The notes under the pieces are model-generated. The model was given only the letters and a program-made list of their open reading frames with translations, was not told where the DNA came from and ran no database searches. A stretch of DNA of 64,000 nt, taken from positions 1 through 64,000 of the forward strand of contig WNNJ02002095.1 in the NCBI GenBank assembly GCA_012934845.2, given 5' to 3'. Below are positions 48,201 through 57,215 of this stretch, piece by piece. Numbering within the stretch: position 1 is the stretch's first letter; each line of letters begins with the position of its first letter. The DNA comes from Pomphorhynchus laevis (Eukaryota > Acanthocephala > Palaeacanthocephala > Echinorhynchida > Pomphorhynchidae). The translations under genes and the position numbers were made by a program.

Positions 48201-50070
48201 TTATAAATCACAATTGCATCAGTAAATTATAATTCACTGGAGTAATTGTGATTTCTATATATAACTATAGTATAGAGGGGATCGATGTGTTACTAAATGC
48301 TACTTTATCCTATCGATTTTATCGACCATAATTTATTTTTGAATTAAGTTTATTATATTTACATGCTAGCTCAAATTTTACTTTGATTCACAGAATTTAA
48401 ATTATTTAAAAATTCACAGTTATTTTTATTTAAAATTTGTTGATAAAATAAATTATTCTGCTATTCAGTATTTTAGCTCTTATTTAGGGGATTTGAAATA
48501 ACAAATTATATCGTCAATAATTTTAAATTCTATGATTTATAAATGAAGGTCATTAGTTTTTTTTAGACACCTGGTCGGCTGGATGTGTATTTGTCGAACT
48601 ATTGCTAGGAAGGCCTATTTTCCCGGGTGACAGCGCAGTAAACCAAATTGTAGAAATAATTAAAATTCTCGGTACTCCAACGAAAGAGGATATCTTGCAG
48701 ATGAATCCGGACTATCAAGATGCATTCTTTCCTCAATTAAAAGCTCATCCTTGGTCACAGGTAATTTAACAGTAGTTTATTAAAAATTGAATTTAAAAAT
48801 ATTTATTCAATTACTTATTTGATTGCAATTTACGAATTAATTATAAAATTCAAAGCATAACGTTATATTAATAGCTGATAAATAAATTGAAGAAATGCAT
48901 TTTGTAAATCATTACTGAAAGTATTATCTTGTGGTTTATAACCACCTTATTTAATACTTTTGATTATTATTTTAGATTGATATTTATGCTCAGAAAATGT
49001 GCTTCAAACACAGAAAATTTACAATAATCTATGTCGTAATCTTATTCTTTCACGAACAAACATCTATCGTTTAAGGTCGCTCTAAGGATAATAATATTTT
49101 CGTTTTAAATCTTCTTATTGATATAGATCTAATGGTTTACTAATGTTTGCTAATGCTGAGCATTAGCACTTGAACATTATACTCATTGTACTCATTAGCA
49201 TCATCAATTGAACGCTAATTAGTAACGACATTTGAACTAAATTAAAACGAGACTTGAAAACCTGTCGCTCCCTATAAAAATATCGATTTATTGAACAATC
49301 TTGTTTTAAATAGGAATAACCAATTCCTCCTAAGCATTTCTAGAACAATTTTCGGTTTAGCAAATTGTAATATTCCTTCCTGTCAACCACTGGTCCAGGT
49401 GTCAGGTCGTGGAGGCAGTGCACGAACCAAACTACTCCAGACATAGCGATCCTGTGCGACAGACCAGAGTTCTCTTTCAGATAACCCAAGGCGGTCTTCG
49501 GTCAGTTTCGAGATTTTATTTCTCAACTTGTACCGTGGTCTACCTCGAGGTCTCTTTCCAGAGTGTCCGGCATGTTAAACCCTCCTAGGAAGGCGATCCC
49601 TAGATATCCTTAGGACGTGTCCTAACCACCTAAGCTAACTTTCGATGTGGAGAATCTGAGTCTATCCCGGATGATCGAATTCCTAACCTTATCTCTAAGG
49701 CTAAGACCGGCTACACCGCGAAAAAACCTCATTTCGGTCGCCTGTGTCAGAGATATTATCCTTTCGGTCATAACCCAAAGCTCATGACCATAGGTTAAGA
49801 TAGGAACGAAGATTGCGCGGTAAACCGAAAGTTTCGCCCGGAGATATAACTCCCGCTTTACCACGACATACATATACAAAGAACGTATTGATGCGTTAGC
49901 TGCACAAATCCGCTTCGCAATCTCCTTGATGTTCCTGCTGTCCCTCGAGAACAATACCCCCAGATACTTGAATTGTAATATTGTAATATTCAATTCATAT
50001 AAATAATATTGACGACATTCTTACATATATTTTGACCAGAGTCACTGTCGAGGAACTTGGTGAAATAACT

Positions 50071-50126
<56 letters not shown>

Positions 50127-52025
50127 GATAGATATGTAATAACATATTACGAGACTCGTGTTTCCTTTGGATGGCTTAAGGGTTTATAATTTGAAGTTTT
50201 GTCTTAACTCCGCATAGATTAATTTAATAAATTTAATAAAATTCGTGGTATTTAAAATAAAGATATAAAATAAATAATAAATATTTATTATAATACATTT
50301 AATTAATTTAATATATTTGTGGGTATTTTTGCAATATTTTTAATTCCTACATTTATTTGCTGACTTGGCAAGAAATTTATTTAAAATACTTTTTTTCAAA
50401 ACATGTGTCCTTCAGGGTTTCTACTTCAGGGTTTATTCTAAATTATAAAGTTGCTGGATAGCATTGCGATTTGACGCACACGCAAATACATTCGTCATAT
50501 ATGACTTCTGATATATAGTATTATCACAATCCGCTTAAATACGCGGTTGGTATTATTACTGAACTGATCATTTAAAGTGAATGCGTGTAATGAAATCGTA
50601 TTATTTCAAATTGTTTTATATGCTCCCCACACTTAGTGAATTTTAAGCATGTGCAGTATTCTATTTGCGTGTTTAGGGAGGAAGATAATTAATGATAAGA
50701 AAACACAACTGGCCATCAAGAAACTGATTGAATGGATATATCCGTTTTTTAATAGATTAATGCCCACAGTGCTTCAGAATCGCTAGTTGGCAGACGGAAT
50801 CGCTAAGAGGACTACTACTAAGTTGTTTTATATACTTTGAAGCTTTTGTTCAAGAACTGCACAGTATAAACTGCTTATGTTATTTCAGTGCGACTAGGTT
50901 CCCAATTGCATTATGGCGTCCATAATCGAAAAATGTAATCCCACTTGGTAGACTGAGCAGACATGATGTTGTTGGAATGACTTTCATATTCCGCTAATTT
51001 CTACTGAATATGAATAAATTTGTTTTTTTTTGTAGAAATCTGTTTCTATTTTTTTAATTCAGAATCCCTGTCACACAACAACTATCGAGCAGCTAGAAAA
51101 TTAGAAGATGTGATCAGCAATTCACAGTCAGTAAAAATGCAAATAGAAATTTGTGAAATATCAAAACTCTCGTCTTGGCGTTTTTATACTTTTCTAAACG
51201 TTTCTGTAAATCATGTCTTTGCTTTTTCTCCGAGAATCAAAGATACAAGATAACTTTAATTTTGCCAATGCAATTGGCATCTTCAGACAGTTTCTGTAAA
51301 TACTGATATTTTTATTAAAAAATTGTAATTTATGATATGATACAAATACAAGGTTACTCGAAAGTAAGTTTTCACTTTTAAAAAATCTCTTCCACTTTAT
51401 TTTCGAAAACAGAATGACAAAGGTCAGATTGCTTTCAGAAAATTTGATCGAGTCTATTTGTTAAATGTTAATTTTCAAGCGATTTGTTGATCTTATTATA
51501 CTTTAAATTCTTTGTTAATTATTTTAATTTAAATAATTTATTATCTCAGTAATTTATAATATATATTTATCAGGTTTTGCCGAAGCGAACTCCAGCTCTA
51601 GGCGCCGAACTTGCTGACCTGATGCTTGTCTATAACCCAAAGCAGCGTATTAATCCGTTGAAGGCATTGGCTCATCCGTTTTTTGACGATCTTCGCGATC
51701 GATCGCTTCGTCAACCGAATGGGCGTCCATTGCCTGAAATTTTTAATTTTACCAAAGAAGGTATTATGTTCTACCCTAAATCAACTGATTTTTTCTTCTT
51801 TTTGCAGAGCTCTCCAAGTTCCCATTTCTAGAGAATGTGCTGATACCCCCAACAGTGCAATCAACCCAACAACAGACTGTAGCACTCAGCAATTCATCCT
51901 TTCTGTCTACGTCATCAAAGCAGTCGGTAAATGACGTAAAGAGCAACAACCCACCCGGAAAAAAGCCGAGGGACGTCAATACTAACGCAGCTAAAAATGA
52001 AGATGTTGGTCATATAGTAATATAG
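21034..52025 (+). CDS. GSK3: Glycogen synthase kinase 3 (GSK3/shaggy) gene, seven coding exons
   Basis: Exons 21034-21273, 24909-24992, 41746-41990, 43021-43127, 48567-48760, 51574-51760 and 51808-52025 join with GT-AG sites and matching phases. They give about 424 residues (human GSK3B has 420). This Ser/Thr kinase phosphorylates primed substrates and acts in Wnt, insulin and Hedgehog signalling. Visible are GNGSFG (res. 49-54), AIKK with the ATP Lys (71), HRDVKPQN (166-173), DFG (187-189) and the activation-loop Tyr in AYICSRYY (203). All three priming-phosphate residues are kept (R82, R167, K192, equivalent to human R96, R180, K205). Differences are an extra Arg at the exon 2-3 joint, a changed Axin/FRAT-binding loop (res. 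275-280) and a short Ser/Thr/Asn-rich tail. All exons are open. The intron pattern and conserved core argue for a working gene. Confidence 0.93.
21780..23795 (-). mobile_element. LINE A copy 4, antisense in GSK3 intron 1
   Basis: From 23795 down: endonuclease remnants (about 23760-23540), linker, then RT (22582-22037). RT has [24 protein letters not shown] and [11 protein letters not shown] in the YADD place. The C-terminal [16 protein letters not shown] lies at about 21960-21880. Many frame breaks. Confidence 0.8.
24625..24735 (-). ncRNA. Hammerhead-like motif 2 (decayed copy of motif 1 repeat)
   Basis: The - strand matches the 18.06-18.14 kb repeat (GCATTCAACAGTG, then CACTAAAGAGTC, then GACGAAACGG). 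One core position differs from the hammerhead consensus and stem II is shorter, so it is probably inactive. Confidence 0.4.
24909..24992 (+). CDS. GSK3: GSK3 exon 2 (alpha-C region)
   Basis: ag|AATAGAGAA...GACAAG|gt, 28 codons: [16 protein letters not shown] then [11 protein letters not shown], matching human NRELQIMRKLDHCNIV...FFYSSGEK. Phase 0 at both ends. Confidence 0.92.
26497..26715 (+). repeat. Homogenised block of the attttattcggctct variant
   Basis: About 14 consecutive identical 15-bp units of the T variant. A similar block lies at about 33230-33390. Confidence 0.85.
28544..28708 (+). repeat. Homogenised block of the gactctatttcattc variant
   Basis: Eleven consecutive identical units; the same variant forms blocks at about 31160-31340, 33945-34080 and 34350-34440. 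Confidence 0.85.
28860..29069 (+). repeat. Block of 14-bp units (15 copies)
   Basis: Exactly 15 units of ggctctatttattc, one base shorter than the main unit. The reading frame rotates each unit, giving a 14-residue repeat ([14 protein letters not shown]). Confidence 0.9.
31489..31726 (+). repeat. Second block of 14-bp units (17 copies)
   Basis: Exactly 17 units of 14 bp (three with single substitutions), in the same higher-order position as the block at 28.86 kb. Confidence 0.9.
36311..40000 (+). repeat. Second higher-order repeat zone (550-940 bp)
   Basis: A marker beginning tttgattctgatctttttta occurs at 36311, 37101, 37651, 38591, 39171 and about 39990 (a relative at about 36060). The first four spacings (790, 550, 940, 580) differ by whole multiples of 15, so only the number of 15-bp units between markers changes. 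Confidence 0.85.
40173..40575 (+). repeat. Longest perfect run: 26 identical units
   Basis: From 40173 to 40562 the unit ggctctatttcattc repeats 26 times without a change, indicating recent amplification. Confidence 0.9.
41189..41745. other. Unique end of GSK3 intron 2
   Basis: Ordinary AT-rich intron sequence leading to the exon 3 acceptor; nothing else seen. Confidence 0.6.
41746..41990 (+). CDS. GSK3: GSK3 exon 3 (hinge, catalytic loop, DFG)
   Basis: tttag|CGTAAAGACGAA opens the exon; [29 protein letters not shown] and LKLCDFG are clear. It ends ..GGA AG|gtattt in phase 2. The acceptor adds one Arg relative to other GSK3s. It directly follows the intron holding the giant minisatellite. 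Confidence 0.92.
41991..43020. other. GSK3 intron 3
   Basis: About 1 kb AT-rich intron, no element recognised. Confidence 0.7.
43021..43127 (+). CDS. GSK3: GSK3 exon 4 (activation loop)
   Basis: ttctag|TGCAAAAAAG to gatatcg|gtaaaa. Encodes [20 protein letters not shown] then [16 protein letters not shown]. The APE-type RAPE motif and activation Tyr are conserved. Confidence 0.92.
43310..44940 (+). mobile_element. LINE (Jockey/CR1 group) relic in GSK3 intron 4
   Basis: Reads in the gene's own direction: [14 protein letters not shown] (about 43345), then [21 protein letters not shown] (about 43605-43665). After it comes [10 protein letters not shown] (about 43885-43915), then [20 protein letters not shown] (about 43960-44020), the YADD box with the last D changed. 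The rest to about 44940 is the degenerate C-terminal part. Many frame changes; dead. Confidence 0.7.
45132..45180 (-). ncRNA. Type I hammerhead ribozyme, copy 1
   Basis: On the - strand: stem I CTGCAA (45180-45175) with TTGCAG (45137-45132), then core CTGATGA (45174-45168). Stem II GGCTT/AAGCC has a 4-nt loop (45167-45154). The box is 45153-45150; here it reads AAAA where GAAA is expected. Stem III CGG/CCG has a 4-nt loop (45149-45140), and TC before the predicted cleavage is 45139-45138. Short stem III is typical of the PLE-linked minimal type I hammerheads. Confidence 0.8.
45474..45522 (-). ncRNA. Type I hammerhead ribozyme, copy 2
   Basis: Same layout 342 bp downstream. Stem I CTGCAA/TTGCAG, core CTGATGA (45516-45510), GAAA (45095 offset, at 45495-45492), stem III CGG/CCG and the GTC cleavage triplet are all intact. 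Stem II is partly mispaired compared with copy 1. Confidence 0.8.
45900..46095 (-). mobile_element. PLE coding fragment, - strand
   Basis: Frame 46092-45904 has [20 protein letters not shown], then [19 protein letters not shown]. This is the post-RT part of a Penelope-type protein (the 'FLDVTIY...YLH.SS.HP...K' region). A related motif occurs on the + strand at about 46530, so the two pieces are inverted to each other. Confidence 0.65.
46300..47470 (+). mobile_element. PLE C-terminal part with GIY-YIG endonuclease
   Basis: The + strand shows [20 protein letters not shown] (about 46533-46600), a cysteine box near [11 protein letters not shown] (about 47060-47100), and [20 protein letters not shown] (about 47200-47290). 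The last corresponds to the GIY-YIG motif region (Y...C..C...YVG.T). An ILETC(V)...W tail follows to about 47470. Fossil with several breaks. A second PLE family, distinct from the one at 11.5-12.8 kb. Confidence 0.7.
47485..48120 (-). repeat. Direct repeat pair (~220 bp) with hammerhead-like motifs
   Basis: About 47485-47700 and 47898-48115 are diverged direct copies ('attgattcggtgctggtgatc' / 'attgaattggtgcaagtgatc', 'ttggtattrtttcgtc'). The second has, on the - strand, CTGATGA (48107-48101), an extended imperfect stem II (48100-48075), GAAA (48074-48071) and a short CA/TG stem III before GTC. The first keeps the layout with a changed core. Confidence 0.55.
48121..48566. other. End of GSK3 intron 4
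   Basis: AT-rich, nothing recognised before the exon 5 acceptor. Confidence 0.6.
48567..48760 (+). CDS. GSK3: GSK3 exon 5 (C-lobe, Axin-binding region)
   Basis: ttttag|ACACCTGGTCG to tcacag|gtaatt. Encodes [35 protein letters not shown], then [18 protein letters not shown]. The Val-Glu pair of the Axin site is kept; the loop after NPDY differs (human NYTEFKF, here DYQDAFF). Confidence 0.92.
49385..49993 (-). mobile_element. RTE/Rex3-like LINE 3' fragment in GSK3 intron 5
   Basis: The - strand reads [40 protein letters not shown], then [20 protein letters not shown]. In another frame it continues [19 protein letters not shown] and [20 protein letters not shown]. This order is the post-RT region of Rex3/RTE-type LINEs. 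5'-truncated, with a frame change near 49620. A short relative lies at 1.28-1.52 kb. Confidence 0.8.
50076..50121. repeat. (TA)n microsatellite
   Basis: About 45 bp of alternating TA in GSK3 intron 5, with nothing else recognised between it and exon 6. Confidence 0.9.
51574..51760 (+). CDS. GSK3: GSK3 exon 6
   Basis: tatcag|GTTTTGCCG to aaagaag|gtatta. Encodes [20 protein letters not shown] then [10 protein letters not shown] and the [15 protein letters not shown] block typical of the GSK3 C-lobe end. Confidence 0.9.
51808..52025 (+). CDS. GSK3: GSK3 exon 7 (C-terminal tail and stop)
   Basis: Follows a 47-nt intron (51761-51807, cttctttttgcag acceptor). Begins [15 protein letters not shown] (human ELSSNPPLATILIPP), then a Ser/Gln/Asn-rich tail ending GHIVI and TAG. 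Confidence 0.9.
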
Positions 52026-53500
52026 TCTGTTGCTATTGCTAGAACAACATATCTTTTCTATACCAATTCGATCACCATTTGACGACCACCTTTAAGCCAC
52101 ATATTCGTTTTATTTACAGTTTGATTTGTGTCGTGATATACATAGAAAGAAAACGAAGTAAACCTGTTTGAATCTAAGCCTCAGATTCATCATATGTAAA
52201 TTGTTGCTAAAATGTTTTCGATTTTCACATTAGCAAATATAAAACATTCGAGTTTTAATTCCGTGTTATAAACGTAGATAAAGTATTTTATTGCGGAATC
52301 ATTTGAATTTTAGTTATTTAGAAAACACTTGCTGAATTTGTTAGCTCGTATTAGATCACTTTTGCACTAAAATCCGTGAAATTCGTCGCAACAAATGGAT
52401 TAATCTTATTCATCCTTGTTGATCTTTTGCAACAAATGGATTGCGATCACGAAAATTTGCGATTGCAAATTCTTATTAACGAAAACAGTAACGTTCAACA
52501 GCTCAAAATAAAGTATTAAAGGAATAAATTAATCTAAAAATTAACGTAAACATCGAAAGCAAACAATTAAACTGAACATCGAAAAATCTTTTTCTCTTCA
52601 CATAAGAGAAACATTAAAGTTACAAAAACGATAGCGAAACTTGAAATAATTGAAAATAAGGAAAACACAATAACTTCATCAACTGGATCAGGAGAGTCGT
52701 AGTAGCTCATCATGGGAGTAGTTTTGGTCGTTAACGTAGTTTTGATAATTTATAGAATTGTTTTAATATTCTAATTACAAAACAAATGGTTTTTGTTTAT
52801 AATAAAAACACATTTATTCCGAACAACAAGCCACATCTTGACTTTAAATAAGTCTATTAATTTATTAAGTATCAAAATTAAGTATCAAAATTCGGCTCAT
52901 TATGTGACATTAAGAAACATTTAAACATTTAGAAAATATAACTATTGACTTATTCGTAAAAACTCTTTTACTTTTAAATGATAAAATTCCACAATTGACT
53001 AGGAATAATTAAATCAGATAATCAATAATTAAATCAGATATAAGATTAATCTGGATATGGGTTCCACGGAAATTTTCATCGTCTCGTACACATGTGTTTC
53101 TTTCTTTAATTTGAGATTATTTAGCGAAACTTTGATCAAACTTGAGTACTGCGCTTTTAGTGCAGAATAATACGTGTTTTAATTCCATTTTTCTTGTTTT
53201 ATTGAGCAGACTGAACAGCCTTACGTCTTTGTTTTGTAAATTAATAATACAAAGAATAATATAATTATATGATTGTATATTTGCATTAACTAGTCACAAA
53301 GCTACACGACTGAATGATAGTGGGATTGAACAAATCTGCAGCGCTTTTCATAAAGGTTCTGGAAACCGCTACGATCAAGGTACATTTTCGTTTTAATCAA
53401 ACAGAAAATACTAAAATATATAAATCAACAAAATGTTATAAAAAATAGATTTTAAATGAATTTTATTCAGAATTGTTTTCAATTTATAAATATTAAAATG
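52026..53500. other. GSK3 3' UTR and intergenic DNA
   Basis: AT-rich, no frames of note. Probably 3' UTR to about 52.5 kb, then intergenic. Confidence 0.5.
52507..52512 (+). terminator. Possible GSK3 poly(A) signal
   Basis: First canonical AATAAA after the stop codon, about 480 nt into the presumed 3' UTR. A G/T-rich element downstream is not obvious. Confidence 0.4.
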
Positions 53501-54185
53501 CGTAGACTCAGTTATAAATTTGTTAAGCTTTATAGAATATGAATTTGTTCATAAAAAATAAATCTAAACTATATAAAGATTTGAAATATATGTCTAGATT
53601 TAGTAGATATTAAAGAAGCGTTAGTAAAATTAATTAATCTTATATTCGGAAAAAGATATACATATATATGTTATAATAATTATAACGCCTATCTAACAAA
53701 AATTAAACCATCAAGTAAATATAAATATATGGATAAAATTGAATTAATAGAATCCTTAAATATTTTGATAAATCAAAATTATTTAAAAGTAGGGACATCT
53801 ATATTTAGACAAGTAAAAGGTGTTCCAATGGGTGGTAATAGTAGCCCAATTATAGCTGACTTGTTTTTAAGCTTTATAGAATATGAATTTGTTCATAACT
53901 GTGTAAAAACTAAATCTAAACAATATAAATATATGAAATATATGTTTCGATACATTGATGATATATGTGTATTTAATTCTAACAATTTTTATTCAATTAG
54001 TTAACAAATTTATATAGAAAGTCTTATTCTTAACAAAACCAATATTAATGATAAATAAATAAATAAATAAATAATAAATAAATAAACAAATTTATTCGGG
54101 TAGCTCTTTTCTTAATAAATCTAAAATTGATGATAAATATGGTATATATCTGGATATGAACATTAAATTTACATCAATTTAAACT
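53500..54185 (+). mobile_element. PLE fragment, same family as at 11.5-12.8 kb
   Basis: Near-identical in places to the 11.8-12.7 kb element but on the + strand: VKGVPMGGNSSPIIADLFLS and RYIDDICVFNSNNF (53729-54004). Its 5' part is scrambled (a partial duplicate near 53520-53600). LINE pieces follow, then its 3' flank at about 54.99-55.27 kb. Confidence 0.8.
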
Positions 54186-54189
54186 ATTA

Positions 54190-54605
54190 TTTATTTTAAC
54201 TTGATATAAATTATAAAAAATCTTATAACAATTGCATAAGACAGCAAATATTTTACGGAAGTTGATGGATTTTGGAAAATACCAATTAATAGCACAAAAT
54301 ATATACGATTCAGTTTAATAACAAATGGCTTTTTGAGGAGACGGCGAACAGTGGCGCATTTCCAGTAGGAACGAAATGTACGGCTGCGGAAAGACAAGTT
54401 GAACAAAGTGGTTAAGAACGGTGAGATAGATGAGCAGATTTTTTTAAGCAAGTAGGTGGAAATTGGGTCAGAAGAAGAGGTTTTATTAGGTAATGACAGA
54501 AGAACCGAAGAAACTTTGTCAGACGAAGCGGGAAGAAGGTGGAATAGCTCTGGGAGGGAAGTATTTAAAGAGATGAGAGGATACAAGGAGCATATGGGTA
54601 GAACG
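54190..54605 (-). mobile_element. CR1-like LINE RT N-terminal fragment
   Basis: The - strand has SSVLLSLPNKTSSSDPISTY, LLKKICSSISPFLTTLFNLS and SYWKCATVRRLLKK, the block before the RT core in CR1/L2-type LINEs. Confidence 0.7.
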
Positions 54606-54609
54606 GAAA

Positions 54610-54990
54610 TAGATAATTGTTTTTTATAACAAACAATTTGGTTTTCGCAAAGGTCGATCGACGACAAAAGCTTCACTGCATGCAAGTAATATTATTGTAA
54701 ACTTGATATCTACGACCAGATACGCCTATAGTGTATTTGTAGACTTCTGTGAAGCTTTTGGTATAGAAAGTCGCTTAAAGTTTGCTCATATGTAATTTGG
54801 ACAATAAATCGCTTCGAATATTACAAGAAATAAAAATCGATGTATTCTTACCTTGTACCACATTTGAATTGGTCATCTGTAAATCTTCACTTCCTTTACT
54901 TATTCAACTTGGAATCCTCTATCGTCAGGGTTCATCTTCAACGTCTCGCTTCTTTTTTCAATCAATAAACTCGCCGATCTATTAAAAAAG
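54610..54990 (+). mobile_element. LINE RT fragment
   Basis: The + strand has NKQFGFRKGRSTTKASLHAS and YSVFVDFCEAFG (about 54630-54770). In another frame, SGFIFNVSLLFSINKLADLL sits near 54930-54980 ('GSVLSP.LF..YINDL' region). It and the inverted CR1 piece separate the body and flank of the PLE. Confidence 0.65.
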
Positions 54991-55690
54991 GTCCACTTGA
55001 GTCGATAAATCAGGGCTAAAATCTGATAAGCAGTTCCTTCTTATGACCTATAATCCTTACTCTGATGCATCGTCTATTATTTAAAAGTCAATTCATAACA
55101 ATTGACTTTTAGTTTCAATTTCAATTTTAAATTTTGACTTGATATAAATTATATAAAATCTTATATATTATTATTAATCTTATTATTTAATTATTTAAAT
55201 TATATTTAGCATTATTTTTAATTGATGAATAAAATACGTAGACTCAGTTAGCTGATTCGAATTATTAAAACAACAAGCAAAGCTCATCAAATGTCAGCAA
55301 AGCAAATACGAACGCATATAAGTATGGATGATTTATATTTCCGCTTTAATAATGAATTGATCCGATATGATAGTTTGCAGCTTCTTTTAAATTTCAATTT
55401 TAAATTTTAACTTGATATAAGTTAGATAAAACCTTTTAACAATTATTTATTCGTTTTGGTGCTAAACCGACAATATCAAAGAACATTTTGATTACTATAT
55501 TAATCCTCTTCTCTTTTCTGTTGTGTAAATGAATAGGGGCCGAACCTAATAACATAGCAGTTCCTTCTGATGACCTCTCATCCTTATTATGATGCATCGT
55601 TTGTTATTTGTTAGAGTATTCATAAATCAAATCAGCTAATTGAGTATTTAATATAATTATAAAATAAACAAAAATTGAGTTTTAAAAATT
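54991..55690 (+). repeat. PLE flanking repeats
   Basis: About 54991-55265 and 55430-55650 are related to each other and, inverted, to 11456-11826. Shared words are agcagttccttct.atgacct, ctgatgcatcgtc and tacgtagactcagttagctga. The piece at 55.6 kb ends with the terminal motif in inverted order, as happens with partial flank copies of PLEs. Confidence 0.65.
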
Positions 55691-55699
55691 GACTATGCA

Positions 55700-56042
55700 T
55701 TACAAAACGCCGTCGCGAGGAAAACGGTGAAACATCTCTCCATCAGAAACACGGAAATTTTCACACGCTCCGAAATTCGATGGCGCTCCGTCTCTCCTAT
55801 GTGTTTTCTCCACTAGACTCTTTCGCCACAACACACGATTTCCGCCTCGGTCTCCTCAACACTAGATCTATTCTCAATAAATCAGATTTTATCCTCAACC
55901 TATTCAGCAAGCAATCCATCGATCTCTTTTGCCTCACCGAATCCTGGCACTCAGATTCTGACGACCTCTCCATTCGCCGTCTGTTCTCTGCCGCTTGCTC
56001 ACTAATCAAATCCGCCCGCCCCCTCAGCTCATCCCGTTCCAA
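55700..56042 (+). mobile_element. CR1-like LINE, ORF1-ORF2 junction fragment
   Basis: Begins with the ORF1 end (TSLSIRNTEIF-like, about 55730) and contains ORF2 start MALRLSYVFSPLDSFATTH, then LGLLNTRSILNKSDFILNLF and DLFCLTESW. Same family as 6.53-7.83 kb. Confidence 0.8.
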
Positions 56043-56230
56043 TAAGGCAATATTATTGCCTTATTATTAAATATTATTATTTAATAATATTAAATATTAT
56101 TAAAATAATAATATTTAATACTTAAATATTATTATTTAATAATATTTAATATTATTAAAATAATAATATTTAATTCTTAAATATTATTATTTATTTGTAT
56201 AACCGCTCAAACTCAATTATACCAATAAGG
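56041..56230. repeat. AT palindrome and 55-bp tandem repeat
   Basis: aataaggcaata (56041-56052) and tattgccttatt (56054-56065) form a perfect inverted repeat around one base. A 55-bp A/T-only unit then repeats about twice (ttaataatat at 56081 and 56136). Ends with another aataaggcaat at about 56224. Confidence 0.75.
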
Positions 56231-56306
56231 CAATAATAATTTTAATTTTGAAACTATATATCTATTCTAATTAAAATATGTATTTGTAGATAAAGTGGTT
56301 AATCAC

Positions 56307-57215
56307 CTTGGCATTTATCATTTTTTCGACAATATCTCTAGCATGTAAATCGATAAGACAGAGCGTTGTTATTTTTTGACGATCGAGTTCATTTATATCA
56401 CCCAAAAGCAGCTTTATAAGTGCATTTAATTGATTCATTTGCTTCTTTAGATAATCTTTGAGGGCATTTAGATTAGTTTCAATTGATTGGAACACTGCGT
56501 TGACTTCAGATGTCCACCATATTTGTGATCCATTAAAACAATTTGTACCGGATACTTTCCAATCCACGCTTCTCTGTTTTGATGCTCATAGTTAGAAACG
56601 GCTTCTTTCAGCCAGTGTCGAATTGAATTCTTCATTGCCTGTAGAACAGTATTAATCCAATATCCCACCTGTCCCTCGAGTAAATATTTATCCATGAATT
56701 TTACAAACTCTCCTTCGTCTGAGTACATTACGGTTGCGAATGCTGAAATTAGATCTTCTGCTGTAACTTCATTCATCATCATTGTAAAATCATCTTCCTC
56801 GCTAGCATCTTCTGTGTCTTCATCATTGTATGTGCCTTCTGGCTCATCGTTATCATCTGCCTCGTTAATTAGGACGGATTTCTTTTGCTGATCTCTCACT
56901 GAATCATACGTGGCAAATTTATTGGCGCTTTTCGCCTGTTTATGATGTTTGTCACGTCGACGTGATGATGTACTGTGATAGTGTTTTCGTTTATGTCGTA
57001 GTTAACTGAAATTTCTCGAAGAATGACCTAATTTAGTACTGCTCTTCCGTGTTTTCTTCGAAGAAGGCTTATCAGCCTCCGACGAAAGGTTGACGGGCCC
57101 TAATTCTAGCTTATCGATTGAATCGAATAGTTTTATCAGTAGGTGCATTACTTTACTCGGATCAGTTCCGTTTGATAAGATATCTAGCAATTCAGAAGGA
57201 GATACGAAATAAAAT
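56307..57215 (-). CDS. Dynein exon i (long; lineage insertion, stop and frame disruption)
   Basis: ttttag|ATTTTATTTC starts FYFVSPSELLDILSNG and LIKLFDSIDKLEL. A ~100-residue low-complexity insert follows (basic part LRHKRKHYHSTSSRRRDKHH, then acidic NDEPEGTYNDEDTEDASEED), absent from vertebrate homologues. An in-frame TAA (57004-57002) lies in it with the same frame open on both sides. The core resumes with FMDKYLLEGQVGYWINTVL and REAWIGKYPVQIV. It then shifts by one base at a T-run near 56,548 before NGSQIWWTSEV, NQLNALIKLLLGDINELDRQ and DLHARDIVEKMINAK|gtgatt. Confidence 0.85.
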
